NCBI GenBank assembly: GCA_030834695.1
Contig: JAUQXK010000145.1
Span: 17,139-81,138 of the forward strand
DNA: 64,000 bases
Direction of reading: 5' to 3'
Source of the DNA: Desulfobacterales bacterium
Lineage (GTDB): Bacteria; Desulfobacterota; Desulfobacteria; Desulfobacterales; SpSt-501
The position numbers were made by a program, and so were the translations under genes. This document shows positions 25,491 through 34,054 of the stretch, piece after piece. The stretch's first letter is position 1. Each line of letters starts with the position of its first letter. The notes under the pieces were generated by a model that was given only the letters and a program-made list of their open reading frames with translations, was not told the origin of the DNA and did no database searches.

Positions 25491-26024
25491 TCAGCTTCGG
25501 GGTTGAATGAGACCGTAATGCCCGTCCTTGCGGCGATAGAGTACATTGATCTGCGAGGATCGGGCGTTGGTAAACACCAGAAACCCCTGATCGGTCAAAT
25601 CCATTTGCAGCACCGCTTCCTCGATGTCCATCGGCTTATAGTCGATGCTTTCGACCTTGATTTGCGGGGCGGGGTCTTCCTCCGTCATCCGAGACCCCTC
25701 TTCACGGATGGTCCGGGTTTGGCCCTTGGCACTGGAGCGACGTTCACGGATTTTCTGTTTGCTGCGTTTGAGTTGCTTTTCAAGTTTGTCGAGCACCATG
25801 TCGATAGCCGAGTACATGTCACCGGTTTCATCTTTACCGTTGATATTGATTCGGTCGCCGGTGATGTTGACCTCGGCGATGTGCCGGTGTTTTTCGACGA
25901 TCAACACGACGCCGGCCTCTGCCGGGTTGTCGAGCAGTTTGTCGAACCGGTTCAGCTTCTCGGTCACGTACGACTTAAGATGTTCGGAGGGATCCAGATT
26001 CTTGAAGGTCACCGATGTCTGCAT
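25491..26024 (-). CDS. hpf: Ribosome hibernation promoting factor, long form
   Basis: A 177-aa protein with an N-terminal S30AE/HPF domain (residues 1-98, with VNITGDRININGKDETGDMY) and a C-terminal dimerisation domain (about 125-177, with EEAVLQMDLTDQGFLVFTNA). The two-domain long form promotes 100S ribosome dimers in stationary phase. AAGGAGG lies ahead of the start at 26024. It directly follows rpoN by 13 bp. Confidence 0.93.
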   Translation of the reverse strand: MQTSVTFKNLDPSEHLKSYVTEKLNRFDKLLDNPAEAGVVLIVEKHRHIAEVNITGDRININGKDETGDMYSAIDMVLDKLEKQLKRSKQKIRERRSSAKGQTRTIREEGSRMTEEDPAPQIKVESIDYKPMDIEEAVLQMDLTDQGFLVFTNARSSQINVLYRRKDGHYGLIQPRS

Positions 26025-26037
26025 AGAGAAGACCTCC

Positions 26038-27483
26038 TTAAATTTCCTTGCGCTTGTTGGAGGGTAGCACCCTCATCATTTCACGGTATTTGGCGACGGT
26101 TCGGCGAGCAATTTGGATGTTTTCGCGTTTAAGCATCTGGGCGATCTTGTCGTCGCTGTGGGGTCGCTTGGGGTCCTCGGCCGCAATCAACTGCCGGATT
26201 TTTTCCATGACGCTGGCGGACGCGATGGCGCCGCCCTCATCGCGTTTGATCGAACTGTTGAAGAAATACTTCAGCTCAAAAATACCCTGTGGCGTATACG
26301 CATATTTGTTGGTGGTGACACGGCTGATCGTGGATTCGTGCATGCCGATATCCTGGGCAACGTCTCTCAGAACCATCGGTTTCAGGTGGGCAATGCCGTT
26401 TTCAAAAAACTCGCGCTGATAGCGCAGGATGCTCTCCATGACGCGGTAGATTGTCTTCTGGCGCTGGTGGATGCTTTTGATCAACCAGGCGGCCGAGCGC
26501 ACCCGATCCTGAATGTAATCCTCGGCCTCTCCGCCGACGCGCCGGCCGCGGCCTACGGAACGTCTGAAAAGCGAGTTCACACGCAGCTTGGGCATGCCGT
26601 CGTCGTTCAGCACAATGGCGAAATCGTTTTCCATCTTGTAGACGTAGATGTCGGGAATGATATACTGCGGATTGTCGTCGCTGAACTGCCTTCCCGGCCG
26701 CGGCTCCATGGCCCTGATGATGGCCACGGCCGACACGACCTCCTCCATGCTGATCTTAAGCGCTTTGCAAACGGCCTTGTAATTCTTCTTCTCCAGGTTG
26801 GGCAGATGCTCGGAGATAATGTCGGTGATGATCGAGCGGTCAAACCCCAGATAGCGGGCCTGGATCAGCAAGCACTCTCTCAGATCTCGCGCGCACACTC
26901 CGATCGGGTCAAACGTCTGCAACAGAGACAGGATTGCAGCAACCCGCTCGGGCTCAGCGGCGCCGGTCGATGCGATTTCCTCCACCGACACCTGGAGATA
27001 GCCATCCTTGTTCAGGTTTCCGATGATCAGGCTGGCAATGCCTTCGTCCTCGCGACTCGGCTTGGTCATGAGGAACTGCCACAGCAGGTGGTCGTTCAGG
27101 GACTCCTTGCGCGTGATGAACGCCTCATACTTGGGCGCTTCACGATCCTCGGTTTCCACCGGCACGCGCGAGGGGGTGCTGAAATCATCCAGAAAGCCGC
27201 TCCAGTCGAATTCCTCGCGGCCCTTGCTGTCTGCGGCGGCGACCTCCGGGGAGGCCTGGGTTTCATTCAGCGACGTTTCCCCCTCTGCAAAGGATTCTCC
27301 GGTCGGATCTTCTCCCGGACCCTCGGCCACTTCTTCCAAAGCGGGGTTTTCTTCCAGCTCGCGGTGGATGGTGTCCATCAGCTCAAGGCGGGAGAGCTGC
27401 AGTAGCTTGATCGCCATCTGCAACTGCGGCGTCATGATCAGCTGCTGGGTGAGCTTCAGCTGTTGTCTTAGTTCCAGCGCCAT
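26038..27483 (-). CDS. rpoN: RNA polymerase sigma-54 factor
   Basis: Alternative sigma factor for -24/-12 promoters that need bEBP activators. The 481-aa product has region I at the N-terminus (MALELRQQLKLTQQLIMTPQL), an acidic region II (about 60-110), the core-binding domain, a helix-turn-helix region (LRDVAQDIGMHESTISRVT) and the RpoN box at the C-terminus (ARRTVAKYREM). The start at 27483 (MALELR) is chosen by homology; it lies one base after the lptB stop codon. An upstream ATG at 27540 would add 19 unconserved residues overlapping lptB. Confidence 0.96.
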   Translation of the reverse strand: MALELRQQLKLTQQLIMTPQLQMAIKLLQLSRLELMDTIHRELEENPALEEVAEGPGEDPTGESFAEGETSLNETQASPEVAAADSKGREEFDWSGFLDDFSTPSRVPVETEDREAPKYEAFITRKESLNDHLLWQFLMTKPSREDEGIASLIIGNLNKDGYLQVSVEEIASTGAAEPERVAAILSLLQTFDPIGVCARDLRECLLIQARYLGFDRSIITDIISEHLPNLEKKNYKAVCKALKISMEEVVSAVAIIRAMEPRPGRQFSDDNPQYIIPDIYVYKMENDFAIVLNDDGMPKLRVNSLFRRSVGRGRRVGGEAEDYIQDRVRSAAWLIKSIHQRQKTIYRVMESILRYQREFFENGIAHLKPMVLRDVAQDIGMHESTISRVTTNKYAYTPQGIFELKYFFNSSIKRDEGGAIASASVMEKIRQLIAAEDPKRPHSDDKIAQMLKRENIQIARRTVAKYREMMRVLPSNKRKEI

Positions 27484-27484
27484 G

Positions 27485-28207
27485 TCAGAGCCTGAAGTCG
27501 TCTCCCAGATAGGAACGGCAAACCGCTTCGCTGCATACAATGGACTGCGGTGTGCCGGATTCGATCACCTTCCCGTCAACCATGATATACGCCTTGTCGC
27601 AGACGCCCAGCGTCTCGCGCACATTGTGATCCGAAATCAGTATTCCGATCCCCCTTTGTTTGAGGTGGCCGATGATCGCCTTGATATCGGCCACCGCCAG
27701 AGGGTCGATCCCTGCAAACGGCTCATCCAGAAGCATGAACGCCGGGTTGGTCGACAGCGCTCGGGTTATTTCCAAACGCCGCTTTTCACCACCGGAAAGC
27801 ACGTTGGCCATCTGGTCGGACAGGTGGCGGATGCCCAGTTCCTCCAAGAGTTGATCCGCGCGCTGGTACCGTTCCTCCCGCGATAACGGCTGGAGCTCCA
27901 GAATGGCCAAAATGTTCTTGCGAACCGATAGCTTGCGGAAGACCGAGGTTTCCTGCGGCAGGTATCCCACGCCGCGCCGGGCACGAACGTGCATAGGGTA
28001 GCCTGTGATATCTTCCTCGTCAAGGAATATGTGCCCTCCATCCGGCTTGACCAAGCCGATGGCCATATAAAAAGTCGTCGTCTTTCCGGCACCGTTCGGT
28101 CCCAGCAATCCGGCGACCTCGCCGCTGTTTACATCGAGGCTGACGCCGTTGACGACTTGGCGGCCGCCATAGGTCTTAATCAGATCCACGGTACGCAGGA
28201 CGGTCAT
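27485..28207 (-). CDS. lptB: LPS export ABC transporter ATP-binding protein LptB
   Basis: Cytosolic ATPase that drives lipopolysaccharide extraction from the inner membrane with LptFG. The 240-aa protein has Walker A GPNGAGKTT, signature LSGGEKRRLEI, Walker B FMLLDEPFAGID and the switch His (ISDHNVRETL). The start at 28207 (MTVLRT) is set by homology and GGAAGGG upstream; the open frame extends to 28306 without support. It lies after lptA and before rpoN, the classic order. Confidence 0.95.
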   Translation of the reverse strand: MTVLRTVDLIKTYGGRQVVNGVSLDVNSGEVAGLLGPNGAGKTTTFYMAIGLVKPDGGHIFLDEEDITGYPMHVRARRGVGYLPQETSVFRKLSVRKNILAILELQPLSREERYQRADQLLEELGIRHLSDQMANVLSGGEKRRLEITRALSTNPAFMLLDEPFAGIDPLAVADIKAIIGHLKQRGIGILISDHNVRETLGVCDKAYIMVDGKVIESGTPQSIVCSEAVCRSYLGDDFRL

Positions 28208-28377
28208 TATCCCTTCCGAACCATCTGTGTCACCCAACGAAAACGTTCCCTCGCCTGCGACCGATTGAACCCCATCACGATCGGGTCGTCCTCTCGATTC
28301 CTTCAAGCAGTTATCTTAGTGGGTCTGTTGGAAAAATGCAACCATGCACCGGGCGGCCCTGACCCGGCCTCGGATGG

Positions 28378-28947
28378 TTACGGCCCGGCTCCCGGCAAGA
28401 AGATGACCCGGACCCGCGCGGCGGACAGCCGGTCAGGTGCCTGGGTTGAGCCGCGTCGCGGCGCAGCTGCCTGCCCGCCCGATGGCGAGACTTCGGCAGC
28501 GGGCGATGGGTCCAGCCAGATCCCCCCGGTATCGGGCTCATAAACCGCCTGCTCGGCGTCGGCCGTCAGCGTGTCGGTCTGGATCCGCACGCTGCCTCGG
28601 GCCGTCATGCGGGAGATTTCCTTGGCGGAGATCGTTCCGGCAATCCGATTCTGGCCGATGGAACCTTGCTGAAACTGGATCGTCAGGCGGTCGGCGGTGA
28701 TCGTGTATCCGTCGCCGTCCACACGCACCGCGCCGCTGAATTCAGCCGTGTCGGCTTCCATTTCAGCCACCAGCTGCTCGGACTGGATGCGCACCGGATT
28801 TTTGAGCCCGGCTTCGGCCGGGCTCCCGGGGTCCGACGCCCCACCGGAGATCGCCGCCCACCAGAACGCAGCAAGCGTGGCCCCGGCGAGCCGGACAGCA
28901 GCGAATCGCTTAGGGCGTTTCGTTTGGAACCAACGTTCCGCGGACAT
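28378..28947 (-). CDS. lptA: LptA/OstA family periplasmic LPS transport protein
   Basis: A 189-aa periplasmic bridge protein of the Lpt machine. A hydrophobic export segment (AAVRLAGATLAAFWWAA) is followed by an OstA-like beta-jellyroll (VRIQSEQLVAEMEADTAEFSG, then DGYTITADRLTIQF, TARGSVRIQT). Strand repeats typical of LptA are clear. The last 45 residues (PSPAAEVSPSGGQAAAPRRGS onward) are Pro/Ala-rich and unlike normal LptA C-termini. The start overlaps the lptC coding end by 38 bp. Between lptA and lptB there are 170 bp without a gene. Confidence 0.82.
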   Translation of the reverse strand: MSAERWFQTKRPKRFAAVRLAGATLAAFWWAAISGGASDPGSPAEAGLKNPVRIQSEQLVAEMEADTAEFSGAVRVDGDGYTITADRLTIQFQQGSIGQNRIAGTISAKEISRMTARGSVRIQTDTLTADAEQAVYEPDTGGIWLDPSPAAEVSPSGGQAAAPRRGSTQAPDRLSAARVRVIFLPGAGP

Positions 28948-29557
28948 GGCCTCTCATCACCAGGCGGTTGGCTTTCAGGTCCATCGTCAAGGAGTCCGCC
29001 GTCAAGTCACCGGCTTGTCCATTGATCTTCACCGGGTCATCGGATGCAATGAGCCGGGATTCATGCGAATAGGTCATTTTCTCGGTCTCCAATCGATAGG
29101 CGTCGTTGTAAATCACGACGTTTCCATGCGCCTCCATGTCGTGGGAGTCCGTCATCACCGTTCCGTGGCGGGCGGTGAGATACACCTTCTGATCGTCGCG
29201 GGTGAAAAACGTAACGAAAAGGTCGGTCAGCAGCACCTTTTTCTCCGCCAGGCGATACTGTCCCGTGGCGGCATCCAGGCTCCATTCGGTACGCCCATCC
29301 CGGGTGGCCGACTGGTGAACGCGCTCAACTACCACCATTTCCAACCCGGTGTTGGAGGACACCGCCAGCTCCGGCAACGGAGAAAGCCGGCGATACCCCC
29401 AATAAGCCGCTGCCGCGATGCCGACCGCCACGAAAAATACGATCAGGACAATCGGTTTCAAGAATCGTTGGGAGATGTGCAGGGATCCCGTCATGCTGCC
29501 CGTGAACTCATTTTGCTCCGCTTCGGGAGCGACCTCGAATCTACAAAGATGAATCAA
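28910..29557 (-). CDS. lptC: LPS export system protein LptC
   Basis: A bitopic inner-membrane protein that receives LPS from LptBFG and passes it to LptA. The 215-aa frame has one TM helix (about residues 34-55, PIVLIVFFVAVGIAAAAYWG) and a periplasmic jellyroll (VYLTARHGTVMTDSHDMEAHG, then DLTADSLTMDL). The real start may be the ATG at 29494 (MTGSLHIS), which gives 194 aa, nearer the family length. It is the first gene of the lptC-lptA-lptB-rpoN operon, divergent from the M23 peptidase. Confidence 0.88.
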   Translation of the reverse strand: MIHLCRFEVAPEAEQNEFTGSMTGSLHISQRFLKPIVLIVFFVAVGIAAAAYWGYRRLSPLPELAVSSNTGLEMVVVERVHQSATRDGRTEWSLDAATGQYRLAEKKVLLTDLFVTFFTRDDQKVYLTARHGTVMTDSHDMEAHGNVVIYNDAYRLETEKMTYSHESRLIASDDPVKINGQAGDLTADSLTMDLKANRLVMRGHVRGTLVPNETP

Positions 29558-29619
29558 TGGGGGAGCAACTACCTTCCATGCTTAGAAAAGTCAAGCGCAG
29601 TTGACTATCATTCGGCGGC

Positions 29620-31074
29620 TTGGTAATAAGAAATGTTTATTTTTCAGCCCATATGGATCGAAGGATGGCAGGCGTGGAAAAGGCGCGAAAGATGGGAGGA
29701 AACTGGTTGTTGCGTTTGGCGGCCACCATCGGTTTGGCTCTGGCGGTCGTCATCGTCTGGTGGGTCGCCCTGCGGCTGGAGGGGGAGCCTCCGCTGGTCC
29801 AATGGGAAGTGAAATCGCCTCTCTATTTGGGTAAATCAGCAGAATTGCCGTTGACGGTGGCCGATCCCAAAAGCGGCCTGCGCCGGCTTCATGTCGTGCT
29901 GAGCAAAGACGGCAAGGACCTTGTGCTGGCCGACATCGCGTTTCCCACCTCCGGTGTGCTGGGGCTGGAAAAAACGCGGCGGGAAACGACCCGCATAAAA
30001 ATCGATCCGGGCGCCATGGGGCTTACCGACGGCAAAGCGTCACTGCGGATGGCTCTTTGGGACCATTCGTGGCGCAACTGGTGGCACGGCAATCTCACCG
30101 ACCTGCAAACGGAAGTCGTCATCGATACGCGTCCGCCGGCGATCGAAAACCTGACCCCGCAGAATTATGTCAATCAGGGCGGGGCCGGGCTGGCGATCTA
30201 CCGGCTCTCCGAATCCTGCCCGACCAGCGGGGTGCGGGCGGGCGGCCACTTTTTCCCGGGTTTCAGCGGCTATTACCCTGACAAGGCCGTCCATATCGCC
30301 TTTTTCGGCATGAGCCATCTGCAGGGGTCGGGCGCCGAGATCGTGCTGGAGGCCCAGGATGCGGCTGGAAACAGCAGCCGCACGCGGTGGCCTTATCATT
30401 TCCGCAAAAAAGCATTCAAAAAAGACGCCCTCCAGGTCAGCGACGGTTTTATCAACCAAATATTGCCGGAGTTTCAGGCGTTGCTGCCTGCCAGGCCGAA
30501 CGCATCCTTGAAGGATCGGTTTCTTTTCATCAATCGCGACCTGCGCCAGGCGAACTATGAGCAGATCGTCGCGGCCATCGGCAAGACCGAAAACGCCATG
30601 CTCTGGAAGGGGCCGTTTCTGAGGCTTCCCAATTCCGCGCCGCGCGCCGGATTTGCCGATCACCGCACCTATCTCTACGAGGGGAAGGAAATCGATCAGC
30701 AGGATCACCTGGGCGTAGACCTGGCCTCGCTCGCCCGCTCGCCGGTTCCAGCGGCCAACAGCGGGTTGGTGGCCTTCACCGGGTTCATCGGCATTTACGG
30801 TCAGACGGTCATCGTGGACCACGGGTTCGGCCTTTTCAGCATGTATTCCCACCTGAGCCAGATCGCGGTGAAGGCGGGCGAACGTGTGGCCAAAGAGGCG
30901 ATTCTCGGCCACACCGGCAGCACCGGGCTGGCCGCCGGCGACCACCTGCATTTCAGCATCCTGGTTCATCACCTGTTCGTGGATCCCATCGAATGGTGGG
31001 ACCCCCACTGGATCCAGGACAACGTGATGCTCAAGCTCGACTCCGTCAAAAGTACTTCTGGCCAGGCAGGATGA
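29620..31074 (+). CDS. M23 family metallopeptidase (LytM domain), membrane-anchored
   Basis: A 484-aa cell-wall peptidase. One N-terminal TM helix (about residues 28-50) is followed by a large periplasmic domain (60-360) of beta-sandwich character and a C-terminal LytM/M23 domain: zinc ligands in HLGVDLAS, SMYSHLSQ and GDHLHFSI, with the substrate-loop GHTGSTGLAAG. Probably a DD-endopeptidase or an activator of amidases. It is divergent from lptC, and the DUF39 gene begins one base after its stop (TGACATG). Internal ATGs at codons 12 and 16 are alternative starts. Confidence 0.88.
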   Translation: MVIRNVYFSAHMDRRMAGVEKARKMGGNWLLRLAATIGLALAVVIVWWVALRLEGEPPLVQWEVKSPLYLGKSAELPLTVADPKSGLRRLHVVLSKDGKDLVLADIAFPTSGVLGLEKTRRETTRIKIDPGAMGLTDGKASLRMALWDHSWRNWWHGNLTDLQTEVVIDTRPPAIENLTPQNYVNQGGAGLAIYRLSESCPTSGVRAGGHFFPGFSGYYPDKAVHIAFFGMSHLQGSGAEIVLEAQDAAGNSSRTRWPYHFRKKAFKKDALQVSDGFINQILPEFQALLPARPNASLKDRFLFINRDLRQANYEQIVAAIGKTENAMLWKGPFLRLPNSAPRAGFADHRTYLYEGKEIDQQDHLGVDLASLARSPVPAANSGLVAFTGFIGIYGQTVIVDHGFGLFSMYSHLSQIAVKAGERVAKEAILGHTGSTGLAAGDHLHFSILVHHLFVDPIEWWDPHWIQDNVMLKLDSVKSTSGQAG

Positions 31075-31075
31075 C

Positions 31076-32245
31076 ATGAAGAAGCCCCGGATTACGAAAA
31101 CCGTTCAGGAGATCAACGCCAGAATCCAATCCGGCGACGTCGTGGTCGTCACCGCCGAGGAGATCATCGATATCGTGAAGACCGAGGGGCCGGCGGAAGC
31201 GGCCCGGCGCGTGGATGTGGTCACCACCGGCACCTTCGCGCCCATGTGCTCCTCAGGCGCATTCATCAACTTCGGCCACTCGACGCCGCCGATCAAGGCC
31301 TCCCGGGTCTGGCTCAATCGGGTACCGGCCTATGCCGGGTTGGCTGCGGTCGATTGCTATATCGGCGCGACCGAGCCGGCCGATGACGACCCGCTGAACA
31401 AAGTCTACCCCGGGGAGTTCCGCTACGGAGGCGGGCACGTCATCCAGGATCTGTTGGACGGCAGGCCGGTGCACCTGGTTGCCGAAGGTTACGGGACGGA
31501 CTGTTACCCCAACCGCCGCGTGGAAAAAGAGCTCACCCTGCGCGCGCTGCCCCAGGCGACCCTGTGCAACCCCCGCAACGGGTATCAAAACTACAATTGC
31601 GCGGTGAACCTCTCGAACCGCACCGTATACACCTACATGGGAACGCTCAAACCGGGAGCCGGCAACGCCAATTATTGCTCCGCCGGCCAGCTGAGCCCGC
31701 TTTTCAACGATCCATATTATCGGACCATCGGGCTTGGAACCCGCATTTTTTTAGGCGGCGGGGTCGGGTATGTGACCTGGCACGGCACCCAGCACAACCC
31801 GGCGGTGAAGCGCACCGCCAAGGGAATTCCGGTTCGAGCGGCCGGAACCCTATGGGTGATGGGCGATTTGAAGCAGATGAACTCGAACGACCTGGTGGGC
31901 GTCGGCATTCAAGGCTACGGATGCTCGCTGGCGGTGGGGCTTGGAATCCCCATTCCGCTCCTCAGCGAGGAGATCGCCGCCTTCACCGCAATTTCGGACG
32001 ACGAAATTTTCACCCAGATTGTCGATTACGGGCAGGACTATCCAACTGGAGCGGTCAAAAGCCTCGGGCAGGTGAGTTATGCGGAACTCAAGAGCGGCGT
32101 CATCCGCTTCCAGGGCAAATCGGTTCCGACCGTCCCGCTGTCCAGCATCATTAAAGCGCGTGAGATCGCCGAAACGTTGAAGAGCTGGATCCGGCAGGGC
32201 CGGTTCCTCTTGGGCGAACCCCAATTCACCTTGCCGGCCACGTGA
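31076..32245 (+). CDS. DUF39 homocysteine biosynthesis protein (aspartate semialdehyde sulfurtransferase)
   Basis: A 389-aa protein of the DUF39 family, which in methanogens and some Desulfovibrio makes homocysteine from aspartate semialdehyde and sulfide-derived sulfur, bypassing acetylated homoserine. Conserved Cys and Gly-rich blocks are visible (TTGTFAPMCSSGAFINFGH, GYGTDCYPNR, GTRIFLGGGVGYV). The partner ferredoxin/NIL gene usually found alongside is absent here; the neighbours are the M23 peptidase and thpR. It is likely translationally coupled to the gene before it. Confidence 0.85.
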   Translation: MKKPRITKTVQEINARIQSGDVVVVTAEEIIDIVKTEGPAEAARRVDVVTTGTFAPMCSSGAFINFGHSTPPIKASRVWLNRVPAYAGLAAVDCYIGATEPADDDPLNKVYPGEFRYGGGHVIQDLLDGRPVHLVAEGYGTDCYPNRRVEKELTLRALPQATLCNPRNGYQNYNCAVNLSNRTVYTYMGTLKPGAGNANYCSAGQLSPLFNDPYYRTIGLGTRIFLGGGVGYVTWHGTQHNPAVKRTAKGIPVRAAGTLWVMGDLKQMNSNDLVGVGIQGYGCSLAVGLGIPIPLLSEEIAAFTAISDDEIFTQIVDYGQDYPTGAVKSLGQVSYAELKSGVIRFQGKSVPTVPLSSIIKAREIAETLKSWIRQGRFLLGEPQFTLPAT

Positions 32246-32835
32246 ACGTGAAACAGCGTGTGCCCGGCATCCTGCGCACCTTCGTGGCCGCGGAACTTCC
32301 GGCAGACCTTCTGAAGGCCCTCGCGGCCGTTCAAGCGGAACTCGGCCAGCGCGGGCTGCGGGCTCGTTGGACCCGCCCGGGGAGCCTGCATCTGACGCTG
32401 AAATTTCTGGGCGATATTTCAGCGGATCGGGTGCCAATCGTGGCGGCGGCCCTGCGCACCGCGGCGGCCGAACACGACGCCTTCAAGCTCACGGCCGCGG
32501 GCGTCGGCGTGTTTCCGGGACTGCGACGGCCGCGGGTCCTCTGGGCCGGGCTCTCAGGGGCCACCGCTGCATTGGAGCGGCTGCAGCGGGGGTTGGACGA
32601 CCAACTCCATGCCGCGGGATTCCCGCGCGAGGCGCGTGATTTTCACGGGCACCTGACACTCGGACGCTTTGGGGAGACGCCGGGCGGCGAGGTCGCCGAG
32701 GTATTGCCCGCCTATGCAGCGAAGTGCTTCGGGAGCTTTGAGGTACGGGAGGTGGTCTTGTTCCAGAGCGATCTGCAGCCCCGGGGGGCGGTGTACACGG
32801 AACTGGCCAGGGCCCCCTTGATGGGAGTAATATAG
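32242..32835 (+). CDS. thpR: RNA 2',3'-cyclic phosphodiesterase (2H family)
   Basis: A 197-aa protein with two HxTx motifs (HLTLKFLG, about residues 50-57, and HLTLGRFG, about 137-144), the catalytic signature of 2H phosphoesterases (LigT/ThpR). It hydrolyses 2',3'-cyclic phosphates on RNA in vitro. It begins with GTG overlapping the stop of the DUF39 gene (GTGA). Confidence 0.9.
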   Translation: MNVKQRVPGILRTFVAAELPADLLKALAAVQAELGQRGLRARWTRPGSLHLTLKFLGDISADRVPIVAAALRTAAAEHDAFKLTAAGVGVFPGLRRPRVLWAGLSGATAALERLQRGLDDQLHAAGFPREARDFHGHLTLGRFGETPGGEVAEVLPAYAAKCFGSFEVREVVLFQSDLQPRGAVYTELARAPLMGVI

Positions 32836-33024
32836 GCTCGGCACGGGGTGGGACGATCCGGGGTTGATTCCGAATTTGCTGCGCCATCTGCCATTAGGGA
32901 ATCCGGATTGCCTTTCTATTGCACCGGATTTCAAATCGATAGGACTTAAGACGGTATTCATGCGCACCGCGCCGGGAGGGGATGAGAATTGAACAACGCC
33001 AAGGGCAGGAAAAAGGAGGAGTCT

Positions 33025-34050
33025 ATGACGGTGTCCACCGACAAGCAGAAGGCGCTCGAGAACGCGATGAGCCAGGTGGAGCGGCAGTTCGGCAAGGGGT
33101 CCATCATGAAGCTCGGCAGCCGGCCGATCGTGAGCGTTCCGGTCATTTCCACCAGTTCGCTGGCGCTCGACAAGGCGCTGGGCATCGGAGGGCTTCCGCG
33201 CGGCCGGGTGGTGGAGATCTTCGGACCGGAGGCTTCCGGGAAGACCACGCTGGCGCTGCATGCGGTGGCCGAGGCCCAAAAGCAGGAGGGCATCGCCGCC
33301 TTCATCGACGCCGAACACGCGCTGGACACCGTCTATGCCAAAAAGCTCGGCGTCAATTGCGACGAGTTGCTCGTCTCGCAGCCCGATACCGGCGAGCAGG
33401 CCCTCGAAATCGCCGACATGCTGGTGCGCAGCGGCGCCATCGATGTTTTGGTGGTGGATTCGGTCGCGGCGCTGGTGCCGCGGGCGGAGATCGAAGGCGA
33501 GATGGGGGACGCCCACATGGGGCTGCAGGCGCGCTTGATGTCCCAGGCGCTGCGCAAACTCACCGGCACCATCAGCAAGACCAACACCTGCGTCATCTTC
33601 ATCAATCAGATGCGCATGAAAATCGGGGTCGTCTTCGGCAACCCCGAGACCACCACCGGCGGTAACGCGTTGAAATTCTATGCCTCGGTGCGCCTGGATA
33701 TCCGCCGGACGAACACCCTCAAAGAGGGTCAGGATATCATCGGCAACCGCACCCGCGTACGGGTCGTCAAGAACAAGCTGGCACCGCCCTTCATGGAGGC
33801 CGAATTCGACGTCATTTACGGCGAAGGCATTTCACGCATCGGGGATCTGATCGACGCAGGGGCCGAGCAGGGCATCATCGAAAAAAGCGGCGCCTGGTAC
33901 TCGTTCGGCGGAGAGCGCATCGGCCAGGGCCGGGAAAACGTTAAACGGTTCCTGACCGATCATCCCGACATCTTCGAAACGATTTACGGCAAGACGCGCG
34001 AGGCGTTGGGGCTGGGGGCGAAAGGCAAGGACGCCCAGGGGGAGGAGTAA
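33025..34050 (+). CDS. recA: Recombinase RecA
   Basis: ATP-dependent strand exchange and SOS co-protease. The 341-aa product has Walker [10 protein letters not shown], the MAW-loop region, DNA-binding loop L2 ([20 protein letters not shown]) and a C-terminal short acidic end. The start at 33025 is chosen because GGAGGAG lies five bases ahead and homology begins at [11 protein letters not shown]; a frame open from 32989 is unsupported. The 190-bp upstream gap shows no SOS box that can be recognised by eye. Confidence 0.97.
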   Translation: MTVSTDKQKALENAMSQVERQFGKGSIMKLGSRPIVSVPVISTSSLALDKALGIGGLPRGRVVEIFGPEASGKTTLALHAVAEAQKQEGIAAFIDAEHALDTVYAKKLGVNCDELLVSQPDTGEQALEIADMLVRSGAIDVLVVDSVAALVPRAEIEGEMGDAHMGLQARLMSQALRKLTGTISKTNTCVIFINQMRMKIGVVFGNPETTTGGNALKFYASVRLDIRRTNTLKEGQDIIGNRTRVRVVKNKLAPPFMEAEFDVIYGEGISRIGDLIDAGAEQGIIEKSGAWYSFGGERIGQGRENVKRFLTDHPDIFETIYGKTREALGLGAKGKDAQGEE

Positions 34051-34054
34051 TCGA

